Source of the DNA: Bradyrhizobium stylosanthis
GTDB lineage: Bacteria > Pseudomonadota > Alphaproteobacteria > Rhizobiales > Xanthobacteraceae
Assembly (NCBI RefSeq): GCF_001641335.1
Contig: NZ_LVEM01000005.1
Coordinates: 558,001-622,000 of the forward strand
Direction of reading: 5' to 3'
DNA: 64,000 nucleotides
A model generated the notes under the pieces. It was not told the origin of the DNA. It was given only the letters and a program-made list of their open reading frames with translations, and did no database searches. Positions 51,400-58,396 of this stretch are shown piece after piece (positions within the stretch are counted from its first letter, which is position 1; every line of letters starts with the position of its first letter). Both the position numbers and the translations under genes were made by a program.

Positions 51400-52014
51400 A
51401 TGCCTCCGTCCGGCGTTGTTCATATCGTCGACGATGACCGCGCGGTTCGCGAATCCCTTGGCGACCTGCTCGAGTCCCTGCACTACAAAGTCGCCTTGTA
51501 CGGATCTGCTTCGGATTTCTTGAAGGTCGAACTGTCGGATGCGCCCGCGTGTCTCGTGCTCGATGTCAGATTGCCCGGCACGAGTGGCTTGGAGCTGCAG
51601 GAGTACCTGACGAAAATCAATGTCGGAATCCCGGTGATCCTGATGACCGCCTTTGGCGACATTCCCATGTCGGTCAGAGGCATGAAGCTGGGCGCGGTCG
51701 ATTTTCTCACTAAGCCAATACGGGATCAGGATCTTCTCGATGCGATCACTGCCGCGATCCGAAAGGACATCGATCGGCGCGACGACAACGCGCACCTTGC
51801 GCAGTTGCAGGAGAAGTTTGCGCTCCTGACCACGCGCGAGCGGCAAGTGATGACGCTGGTGGCATCCGGCCTGATGAACAAGCAGGTCGCCGGCGAGCTC
51901 TCGATCAGCGAAGCGACGGTCAAGATGCATCGTGGCAGCGTGATGCGGAAGCTCGGGGCAAAAACCGCGGCAATGCTCGTTCGAATGGCTGAGTCGCTCC
52001 AGCTCCGGGGCTGA
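51400..52014 (+). CDS. Response regulator, FixJ/NarL type
   Basis: A 204-residue regulator: FixJ-type receiver (VHIVDDDRAVRESLGDLLESL; Asp in CLVLDVRLPGTSGLELQ; ILMTAFGDIPMSVRGMKLGAVDFLTKPI) and LuxR helix-turn-helix from ~145 (LTTRERQVMTLVASGLMNKQVAGELSISEATVKMHR). GGAAAG precedes the ATG, which begins 2 nt after the kinase stop. A 44-nt palindromic element lies 61 nt past its stop, ahead of the next regulator gene, and a second copy occurs at 45268; this protein is a candidate for binding it. Confidence 0.9.
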   Translation: MPPSGVVHIVDDDRAVRESLGDLLESLHYKVALYGSASDFLKVELSDAPACLVLDVRLPGTSGLELQEYLTKINVGIPVILMTAFGDIPMSVRGMKLGAVDFLTKPIRDQDLLDAITAAIRKDIDRRDDNAHLAQLQEKFALLTTRERQVMTLVASGLMNKQVAGELSISEATVKMHRGSVMRKLGAKTAAMLVRMAESLQLRG

Positions 52015-52074
52015 CGCTTCGCCTCCGGGACCGGCATCTCGCGCTGAATCATCGTAGCTCCGTCCCTGTATGCG

Positions 52075-52118
52075 ACCCATACCTAAGTATGGGCTGGAAC
52101 AGCACAAGCGTGAGATTG
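52075..52118 (+). promoter_or_regulatory. Palindrome element CCCATAC-N4-GTATGGG with conserved 3' part, copy 2
   Basis: Perfect 7-bp arms around CTAA, with GAGATTG following at the same 18-nt distance as in copy 1 (45268-45311). The element lies 200 nt ahead of the AraC gene start and just after the FixJ-type gene. 35 of 44 positions match copy 1, with both arms fully conserved. Confidence 0.6.
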
Positions 52119-52318
52119 CCGGCTGGGGCGATGAAAAGCATGTTGTCCATGTGCGGTGCTGCCAGCCGGCGTTGGCCGCGCGCTTTGACCGGAGAGGTAA
52201 CGCCACTTGCAGCTTGCGGCTTCAACGCCCGTATCCCGGCGATCAGGGCATCTCCTCCGTGCAGAAATTTGTTGACGATCGGACGCGGCCATCCGGAGCA
52301 CAGAACAGGGCGACGACG

Positions 52319-53293
52319 ATGGGGATGTACGTATCAAATTCGAGTGAGAGCACGCCAAGGATGGCGGTCTCCGCTTCGCCAATCCGGCCGGTGGACGAGA
52401 CACTGTCTTTCAGGCCATCCGACGCGGCGCTTCATCCGACGGTCAGCATCACGCCTTCCGAGCCGGTGAAGCGCCTCGGGATAGGCTGGCGTTGGTGGTT
52501 TTCGGAGAGCGTTCACCTCCCGGTCGGCAACAGGATTGAATTTCGCTTTCAGGGATCGAGACATCTGCTGGCGTTGTACAACGAGGGAGCACGGAAAAGC
52601 GGTGAGACCTCCATCGATGGCCTCTGTTCGTCGAAGCTGCGAGGCTCCGAGCACAGGCTGACCTTTGTCCCGGCGGGACGCGCTTATCAGGAATGGCATG
52701 AGGCCGCCTCGTCTGCGCAGGTGACCTTCCTCTATTTAGACCCCGCCGCACTTCACAAGTCCGACGACAGCGCGGCCGGGCTCGCGCCGAGAATATACTT
52801 CGAGGATCCGCTGGTCTGGGAGACCGCCTCCAAATTGAAGAAGGCGATCGAGAGCGCCGAGACGAATTGCGCGCCTTACCTCGAGGCGCTCTGCGGCGTG
52901 CTCGCCCACGAGCTTTCCAGGTCTGATCACGATCTTGTTCGCGAGCCGGCAGCGGTCAGCCGTGGAGGGCTCGCGGGCTGGCAGAAGCGTGTCGTGGTCG
53001 AGTACGTCGAGGGGCATCTGGGAGAACAAGTCTGCCTCCTGAAGCTCGCCGAGCTCGCCAGGCTCAGCGTTCACCACTTCTGCCGTGCGTTCAAGAAGTC
53101 GTTCGGAATCCCGGCCTACCAGTATCAGGTGCAGCGACGCATGGAGTTCGCCAAGCTGCGGCTGGCGGATCGTGCGGTATCGATTACGGACATCGCACTC
53201 AGCCTGGGCTATGCGCAAACGAGCTCCTTCAGCTCCGCCTTTCGCAAAGCGACGGGGTGGACTCCCACGGACTATCGCAGGGAGTTCGAATGA
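52319..53293 (+). CDS. AraC-family transcriptional regulator
   Basis: A 324-residue regulator. The N-terminal ~200 residues carry no clear cupin signature but contain SESVHLPVGNRIEFRFQGSRHLLALYNEGAR and HRLTFVPAGRAYQEWHEAASS. The C-terminal helix-turn-helix pair (~225-322) has VCLLKLAELARLSVHHFCRAFKKSFGIPAYQYQ and SITDIALSLGYAQTSSFSSAFRKATGWTPTDYR. The ATG at 52319 is chosen as the first good start inside a longer open frame; upstream residues have no similarity. The 304-nt gap ahead holds the palindromic element. Likely target: itself or the hydrolase-MDR-SDR genes downstream (inference). Confidence 0.85.
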   Translation: MGMYVSNSSESTPRMAVSASPIRPVDETLSFRPSDAALHPTVSITPSEPVKRLGIGWRWWFSESVHLPVGNRIEFRFQGSRHLLALYNEGARKSGETSIDGLCSSKLRGSEHRLTFVPAGRAYQEWHEAASSAQVTFLYLDPAALHKSDDSAAGLAPRIYFEDPLVWETASKLKKAIESAETNCAPYLEALCGVLAHELSRSDHDLVREPAAVSRGGLAGWQKRVVVEYVEGHLGEQVCLLKLAELARLSVHHFCRAFKKSFGIPAYQYQVQRRMEFAKLRLADRAVSITDIALSLGYAQTSSFSSAFRKATGWTPTDYRREFE

Positions 53294-53487
53294 GCCGATT
53301 AGAAAGGCGATCGATCCGGTAGGGGAGGCGATGCGGAGTCTCGTGTGGGAGAAGAATCCCGGGAAGTCTGTAACCGGATCGTCCCGAACCACGAAATATC
53401 CAGGTGAGATCGCCTTGGAGCGGCTGCCAACGGTCGTCGTTCTCACGAGGTGCAGGGGTGTCGAGGGGGCACCGCGAGGGACCGCAG

Positions 53488-54357
53488 ATGACGAGCACTC
53501 GATACCGCACGGCAGACGTGGACGGCCTGAAGATATTCTATCGGGAGGCTGGCCGGGCTGATGCGCCCGCCTTGCTGCTGCTTCACGGATTTCCGACCGC
53601 CAGCCACATGTTCCGCGAGCTGATCCCGGCGCTCTCGGATCGCTTCCGATTGGTAGCGCCGGATTTGCCTGGATTTGGTCGGTCCGGCATGCCGGCTCGC
53701 GAAAGCTTTGCCTATACCTTTGCCGCGTTGGCGCAGGTGATCGAACGGTTCACGGAAGTCATCGCACTCTCTCGTTTCTCGCTCTATGTCTTCGACTATG
53801 GCGCGCCGACAGGCTTTCGAATGGCGCTTCGACATCCCGAGCGCATTGCTTCCATCATTTCGCAGAATGGCAATGCCTATGAGGAGGGATTGAGCGAAGG
53901 CTGGAGTCCGATCCGGGCCTACTGGCAGGATCCATCGCAAGCGAACCGGGCGGCGCTGCGATCATTCCTTTCGCCGGAGACGACGGTCTGGCAATACACC
54001 CACGGGGTGCCCGACGCCTCCCTGATCTCCCCTGATGGCTACACGCTCGATAACCATTATCTCGCGCGCCCGGGCGCGGATGAGATCCAGCTCGATCTTT
54101 TCGGCGACTACAGGACCAACGTCGCCATGTATCCGGAATTCCAGGCCTACTTCCGCAAGCACAAGCCGCCCTTCCTGGCGGCCTGGGGCAAGAACGATCC
54201 CTTCTTCCTGCCGGCCGGCGCGAAGGCGTTCCGGCGCGACATGCCGGGTGCCGAAGTGCGCTTCTTCGACACGGGGCACTTTGCGCTCGAGACGCATGCT
54301 CGGGAGATCGCAGCGGCTATCGGTGATTTTCTTCTCCGGCCAAATTCCAATGGGTAA
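53488..54357 (+). CDS. Alpha/beta hydrolase with Asp nucleophile (haloalkane dehalogenase/epoxide hydrolase-like)
   Basis: A 289-residue hydrolase: ALLLLHGFPTASHMFREL, VAPDLPGFGRSGMP, and elbow LYVFDYGAPTGFRMALRHPER with Asp at the nucleophile position near residue 112. WGKNDPFFLPAGAKAF supplies the acid region and TGHFALETH the catalytic His. The Asp nucleophile points to halogen- or epoxide-cleaving chemistry, not ester hydrolysis. The long open frame continues upstream, but GAGGG precedes the ATG at 53488. An MDR-type oxidoreductase gene follows after 41 nt. Confidence 0.8.
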   Translation: MTSTRYRTADVDGLKIFYREAGRADAPALLLLHGFPTASHMFRELIPALSDRFRLVAPDLPGFGRSGMPARESFAYTFAALAQVIERFTEVIALSRFSLYVFDYGAPTGFRMALRHPERIASIISQNGNAYEEGLSEGWSPIRAYWQDPSQANRAALRSFLSPETTVWQYTHGVPDASLISPDGYTLDNHYLARPGADEIQLDLFGDYRTNVAMYPEFQAYFRKHKPPFLAAWGKNDPFFLPAGAKAFRRDMPGAEVRFFDTGHFALETHAREIAAAIGDFLLRPNSNG

Positions 54358-54398
54358 CCGCGGTCTCTCTCGCCGCGAGAGACGTCAGGAGGGCCATC

Positions 54399-55373
54399 AT
54401 GCGCGCTATCGTTCTTGAAAAATTCGGTGGCTTGGACAGCTTCGTCTATCGGGACGTTCCAGAGCCAGAGCCGCAGCTCGGTCATGCCATCATCGAGGTC
54501 AAGGGATTCGGCATCAATCATGCGGAAATGCACATGCGCCGGGGCGAATGGGCCGAAGCGGCGCCGATTAGCGGCATCGAATGCGTCGGTCTCGTGAAGT
54601 CGTGCCCGGGCGGAGAATTTCCGGTGGGCGCCAAGGTGGCCGCATTGATGGGCGGTCTCGGCCGGACCATCAACGGCAGCTACGCCGAATACACGCGTGC
54701 GCCGGTCTCGAATGTCGCATTGATCGACGCGGATTTGCCCTGGGCCAAGCTCGCAGCGATACCCGAAACATTCGCGACGGCGTGGACCTGTCTCTTCCGA
54801 AACCTCGATCTCGAGAAAGGTCAGGTTCTCGTCATTCGCGGAGCGACCTCCTCGTTCGGTCAGGCGGCACTCAAGCTCGCGGTCAATGCCGGCGCGCGGG
54901 TCATCGCGACGACGCGCAGCCGGGAGCGCTTTGCCATGCTGGAGAAGCTCGGAGCTGCGCGGTGTGAAATTGAACGGCGAGATCTCTCAAAGCATCTGCC
55001 CGAGGCGAAGCAGGTCGACGCGGTTCTCGACCTCGTCGGCAACAGCGTCGTGCTCGACTCCCTCGCCTTGCTTCGCCGGGGCGGCCGCTCCTGTCTTGCC
55101 GGCTGGCTCGGCGGGCTTGATCCGATTCCGGATTTCAATCCGCTGCTGCAGATGCCGAGCGGCGTCCATCTGACGTTCTTCGGCAGCTTCGTGTTCGGCT
55201 CGCCCGGGTTTCCGCTCTCCGATGTGCCGCTGCGGGAAATCGCCGCCGACGCCGCGGCCGGCCGGCTGGACGTCAAGCCGGCCCGGATCTTTCGCTTCGA
55301 CGAGATTCGCGAGGCGCATCGCGTCATGGAGGCGAACGAGGCGGTCGGAAAGATGGTCGTGGTTCGCGACTGA
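54399..55373 (+). CDS. Quinone oxidoreductase-like MDR protein (zinc-independent)
   Basis: A 324-residue medium-chain dehydrogenase/reductase. GFGINHAEMHMRRGE and ISGIECVGLV are typical of the QOR branch. The nucleotide-binding region VLVIRGATSSFGQAALKLAVNAGARVIATTRS lies near residue 150, and the C-terminal FRFDEIREAHRVMEANEAVGKMVVV. Structural zinc ligands are absent, so it is predicted to be an NADPH-dependent quinone- or enone-reductase. AGGAGG lies 6 nt ahead of the ATG. It forms a run with the upstream hydrolase and the downstream SDR gene. Confidence 0.87.
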   Translation: MRAIVLEKFGGLDSFVYRDVPEPEPQLGHAIIEVKGFGINHAEMHMRRGEWAEAAPISGIECVGLVKSCPGGEFPVGAKVAALMGGLGRTINGSYAEYTRAPVSNVALIDADLPWAKLAAIPETFATAWTCLFRNLDLEKGQVLVIRGATSSFGQAALKLAVNAGARVIATTRSRERFAMLEKLGAARCEIERRDLSKHLPEAKQVDAVLDLVGNSVVLDSLALLRRGGRSCLAGWLGGLDPIPDFNPLLQMPSGVHLTFFGSFVFGSPGFPLSDVPLREIAADAAAGRLDVKPARIFRFDEIREAHRVMEANEAVGKMVVVRD

Positions 55374-55405
55374 TACTTACAGGCTTGGTATCCGAGAGGG
55401 TTCAT

Positions 55406-56176
55406 ATGTCGAAATCAGTCGCGATCGTAACGGGTGCGAGCCAGGGAATCGGCCGGGCGACCGCGGTGCGCCTAGCGCGCGATTTCTCGGCGCTTGTCCT
55501 GGTCGCGCGAAACCGCGCCAATCTCGAGGACACCGCAAAGGCGGTCAGGGCCGCCGGCGCCGAGGTGCTGGTGATCGATGCCGATCTGGCCGAACCTCGT
55601 GCTGCCCAATCTGTCGTCGACCAGACCTTGGCGGCCTTCGGCCGGATCGACGCCCTGCTCAATATCGCTGGCGCGGTGCCTCAGGTCGATCTGTTCGAGA
55701 CGACGGAGGCACAGTGGGAAGCTGGACTGGCCTTGAAGCTGCATGGCGCCCGGCGGCTCACGATCGCCGCCTGGCCGTCGCTCATGGCCGCGAAGGGGGC
55801 GGTGGTGTTGATGTCGGGAAACTCGGCCTCTTTCCCCAAGGCTCCCTATGCCGCGGTCGGCACCATCAACGCTGCAATCGTTGCCTTGGCAAAGGCGTTC
55901 TCCGACAAGGGAATCAGCGACGGCGTCCAGGTCAACAGCGTCCTGCCGGGGCCGGTGATGACGGGCCGCCGCCGCTCCTACCTCGAGCACTGGGCGCCCC
56001 TGCACGACATGACCGTCGAGGAAGCTACGGCGAAGTTTCCCAAGGACGCTGGGATCGCGCGTTACGGCGAACCGGACGAGATTGCGGAGTTGATGGCGTT
56101 CCTCGTATCGCCCGGCGCGCGCTGGATGACCGGCTCGGCGTTGCGGATGGACGGCGGCGAGGTGAAATCGGTCTGA
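55406..56176 (+). CDS. Short-chain dehydrogenase/reductase with altered active site
   Basis: A 256-residue Rossmann protein with normal coenzyme motifs (TGASQGIGRATAVRLA; NIAGAVPQ) and the catalytic Ser in LMSGNSASF near residue 138. The usual YxxxK motif reads APYAAVGTINAAIVALAKAFSD: tyrosine at 152 is kept but the lysine four residues on is glycine. The C-terminal GSALRMDGGEV is normal. The loss of the catalytic lysine suggests altered or no dehydrogenase activity; SDRs with this AVGTIN motif may form a subfamily. GAGAGGG precedes the ATG. It follows the MDR gene by 32 nt, so cotranscription is likely. Confidence 0.82.
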   Translation: MSKSVAIVTGASQGIGRATAVRLARDFSALVLVARNRANLEDTAKAVRAAGAEVLVIDADLAEPRAAQSVVDQTLAAFGRIDALLNIAGAVPQVDLFETTEAQWEAGLALKLHGARRLTIAAWPSLMAAKGAVVLMSGNSASFPKAPYAAVGTINAAIVALAKAFSDKGISDGVQVNSVLPGPVMTGRRRSYLEHWAPLHDMTVEEATAKFPKDAGIARYGEPDEIAELMAFLVSPGARWMTGSALRMDGGEVKSV

Positions 56177-56277
56177 TTGGCTCCGAACGCAGGGTGATCG
56201 ACAAGATCGTCGACGCATTGAAATTTCACAGCTGAGGCTTCCAAACCTGTTCGGTGCGCTCGCGCCCACCGTCCTGT

Positions 56278-56490
56278 TCAGTCTTCGCCAGTTCTGGCTC
56301 TGAGGAGTTCTTCGCGACGCCTGATCAGAATCTCGAGCCGTGCGGCCTGATCGTCAATGCGCTGGCCGACAAGCTCTTCGCTCATCGCGGCGACATGTGC
56401 GGCGGACTGCTCAATCAACTCGCGAAGCTTCGCCGCCGTGGCGGCAATCTGGCGCTCGATTTCAGCAAGGTGGACGTCTTCACCGTACAT
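56278..56490 (-). CDS. Hypothetical small coiled-coil protein
   Basis: A 70-residue charged helical protein (MYGEDVHLAEIERQIAATAA... ending REELLRARTGED) predicted as one or two coiled coils. It follows the DUF6510 gene on the same strand with 46 nt between and may belong to that transcript. An in-frame upstream ATG at 56571 would overlap the DUF6510 gene. No family recognised; moderate support only. Confidence 0.5.
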   Translation of the reverse strand: MYGEDVHLAEIERQIAATAAKLRELIEQSAAHVAAMSEELVGQRIDDQAARLEILIRRREELLRARTGED

Positions 56491-56536
56491 GGCGGGTCTT
56501 TGATTTCGGCGTTTGGCGGGCGATCGGGGGCGGCAT

Positions 56537-56812
56537 TCAGAGGTACAGGTGCCGGGCACTGTGCAGTTCAAGGACGCACCCCTTCTGGGTTCGCGTCGCT
56601 CTCATCAGCTCGCTTCCGCAATCGGCGCACTTGACGAGCGCCTCCCGGTGCCCGCCGTCGACGGCGAGAGCGCCAAGGCAGGACACCGTGTTGCATGCCG
56701 CACACCGGATCTTCGTCAGGGTGATGTCAAAGGCAGAGGCTTCTTGAAGCAAGTGTGCGCCGGGATCACCGCCAAGAATGAGGTCGGCGATGTTGTCTGC
56801 CATGGCGATCAT
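56537..56812 (-). CDS. DUF6510 zinc-ribbon protein
   Basis: A 91-residue protein with two CxxC pairs in a zinc-ribbon arrangement (RCAACNTVSC ... VKCADCGSEL) and the opening DNIADLILGG; it matches what I recall as DUF6510. Its ATG (56812) overlaps the stop of the upstream ferredoxin-reductase-like gene (ATGA), strongly implying cotranslation. A role as an accessory or electron-transfer partner of the reductase and molybdoenzyme is inferred from the shared operon only. Confidence 0.7.
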   Translation of the reverse strand: MIAMADNIADLILGGDPGAHLLQEASAFDITLTKIRCAACNTVSCLGALAVDGGHREALVKCADCGSELMRATRTQKGCVLELHSARHLYL

Positions 56813-57570
56813 GCTCCTGTTGGCCCGAAACGCTCGGTTCTTATGGCGAGAGGGTTGAAGCCGAGTTTCACGAGCATGCTCGAGATGCCTTCGACAAACC
56901 CCGCGGGACCGCAAATGAAGAAGGTTGGATTCTGCTCGCGCGTAAAGCTGTTCTCTGCGAGCAGAGCCGCGTTGACCCGCCCCCGATGTCCGTTCCAGCC
57001 GCTCGGATGCTCGCGGGTGAGCGCATAAGCCAGACGCAGGTTGCGATCGCCGCGAGCCATCGTATCGAGCTCATCCCGGTACACGACGTCGGCAAGGCTG
57101 CGCGCCGAATAGATCAATGATGCCGGTATGTGTGGGAGCGAGCTCCTGCGGTGGCGTAACATGGCCATCAGCGGCGTAATTCCGGTGCCGCCCGCGACCA
57201 GGCAAATCGGTCCGCCGCAAGTCCGGCTCCAGATGAAAAACCGCCCAATGGGGCCGCGAAGTTCGAGAGCGTCGCCGACCCGCAATTCGTCGAGCAGGTA
57301 AGGCGAAACCTCACCGTCCTCGACCCGCTCGACAGTGAGGGTAAGCAGTCGTTCTTCCGGCGGCGATGCGATCGAGTAACTTCGTTCGGCTTGATAGCCG
57401 TCGTCGGCGGTGAGCCGTATGTCGACATGCTGGCCGGGCCAGTGCCCGGACCAGCGCGCCGGCTGCAGGATTATGCTCTTCACGCGGCTGGTTTCGGCCA
57501 CGATGGCTTTCACGAGACCGGTCTGCCACTCGATTTTGGGCTGCTGCGAAGGTGCATCAGTCGCCGTCAT
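56809..57570 (-). CDS. FAD/NAD-binding ferredoxin-reductase-like protein
   Basis: A 253-residue flavoprotein of the FNR superfamily without ferredoxin domain: FAD-binding QHVDIRLTADDGYQAERSYSIASPP near residue 48 (RxYS motif), LRVGDALELRGPIGRFFIW, NAD-binding LVAGGTGITPLMAMLRHRR near 125, and CGPAGFVEGISSMLVKLG near the end. It would pass electrons between NAD(P)H and a partner. The start overlaps the end of the sulfite-oxidase-like gene by 14 nt and its stop overlaps the DUF6510 start, so the three genes form a tight operon. Confidence 0.86.
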   Translation of the reverse strand: MTATDAPSQQPKIEWQTGLVKAIVAETSRVKSIILQPARWSGHWPGQHVDIRLTADDGYQAERSYSIASPPEERLLTLTVERVEDGEVSPYLLDELRVGDALELRGPIGRFFIWSRTCGGPICLVAGGTGITPLMAMLRHRRSSLPHIPASLIYSARSLADVVYRDELDTMARGDRNLRLAYALTREHPSGWNGHRGRVNAALLAENSFTREQNPTFFICGPAGFVEGISSMLVKLGFNPLAIRTERFGPTGA

Positions 57571-58174
57571 AACGTTGCTCTCGCCAGGGATCTCCGTAAT
57601 TGTGATAGCCGCGCGATTCCCAGAATCCCGGCTCGTCCTTGGGCATGAAGCGAAGCCTTCGCAACCACTTCGCGCTCTTCCAGAAATACAAATGCGGCAC
57701 CAGGAGACGGGCGGGGCCACCGTGCGTGGGGGCGAGCGGCAGACCCTCATAGCGGGTCGCGATCATCGCCTTTCCCGCGACCAGGTCGGCCACCGGAAGG
57801 TTCGTCGTGTATCCGCCGTCGCAATGCGCCATGACAAAGGCATCCGGCGGCTCGCTCCGCCCGACCGTCTTGAGAAGATCGTCGAAGCGGACGCCCTGCC
57901 AGACCGTGTTGAGCTTCGTCCATTTGGTGACGCAGTGAATGTCGACCGTGATCGTGGTCTGAGGCAGCGCCTCGAACTCGTCCCAGGTCCATTTCCCCAG
58001 CAACGAGCCGCCGAGTTGAAGCGCGATCTTCCAGTCGGCGACACGAATCGCCGGCGTGGGGCCCGCCGACAGGACCGGAAAATCGGTCGTCAGATACTGA
58101 CCCGGCGGTAGCCGAGCGGCTTCGGATGGCCATCGCTTTGATTTGAAGCCGCGAGAAACAGGAGGTCGGTCCAT
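57557..58174 (-). CDS. Sulfite oxidase-like molybdopterin protein (YedY-like)
   Basis: A 205-residue Moco-domain protein. The cofactor cysteine lies in VDIHCVTKWTKLNTVWQGV near residue 105; other conserved parts are GKWTWDEFEALP, HCDGGYTTNLPVADL, TRYEGLPLAPTHGGPARLLVPHLY and YFWKSAKWLRRLRF. There is no heme or dimerisation domain and no Tat signal, so it is a small cytosolic relative of sulfite oxidases and of MsrP/YedY. It overlaps the ferredoxin-reductase-like gene by 14 nt, making that protein its likely redox partner. The start at 58174 has GAGGA ahead; an upstream in-frame start at 58243 is possible. Confidence 0.84.
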   Translation of the reverse strand: MDRPPVSRGFKSKRWPSEAARLPPGQYLTTDFPVLSAGPTPAIRVADWKIALQLGGSLLGKWTWDEFEALPQTTITVDIHCVTKWTKLNTVWQGVRFDDLLKTVGRSEPPDAFVMAHCDGGYTTNLPVADLVAGKAMIATRYEGLPLAPTHGGPARLLVPHLYFWKSAKWLRRLRFMPKDEPGFWESRGYHNYGDPWREQRYDGD

Positions 58175-58290
58175 GGATGCGTGTCCTCGTTCCGTGACGC
58201 GCAGGATGTCCGGATGTGTGTCGGCATACCGTGCAGCCCGCACGAGTGCAGATGAACCCCGGTCGATCCCTTGTCGATGGCCGCGGCGGA

Positions 58291-58325
58291 GAATGCATCA
58301 AGATCGCCAAAGACGAAGCAATCGC
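58291..58325 (+). repeat. 35-nt element flanking the amidase gene, upstream copy
   Basis: The segment beginning GAATGCATCAAGAT and ending GCAATCGC recurs at 60056-60090 with 29 of 35 positions identical and no gap. The copies are in the same orientation and bracket the amidase gene. Function unknown: a regulatory site, a duplicated leader or a coding remnant are all possible. Confidence 0.5.
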
Positions 58326-58396
58326 GGCTGCGCGGGCGCCGACGAACTCAATGTCAAATGCGGTTTCGTCCTGAAGTGGTTCAAAAGGAGCAAACG

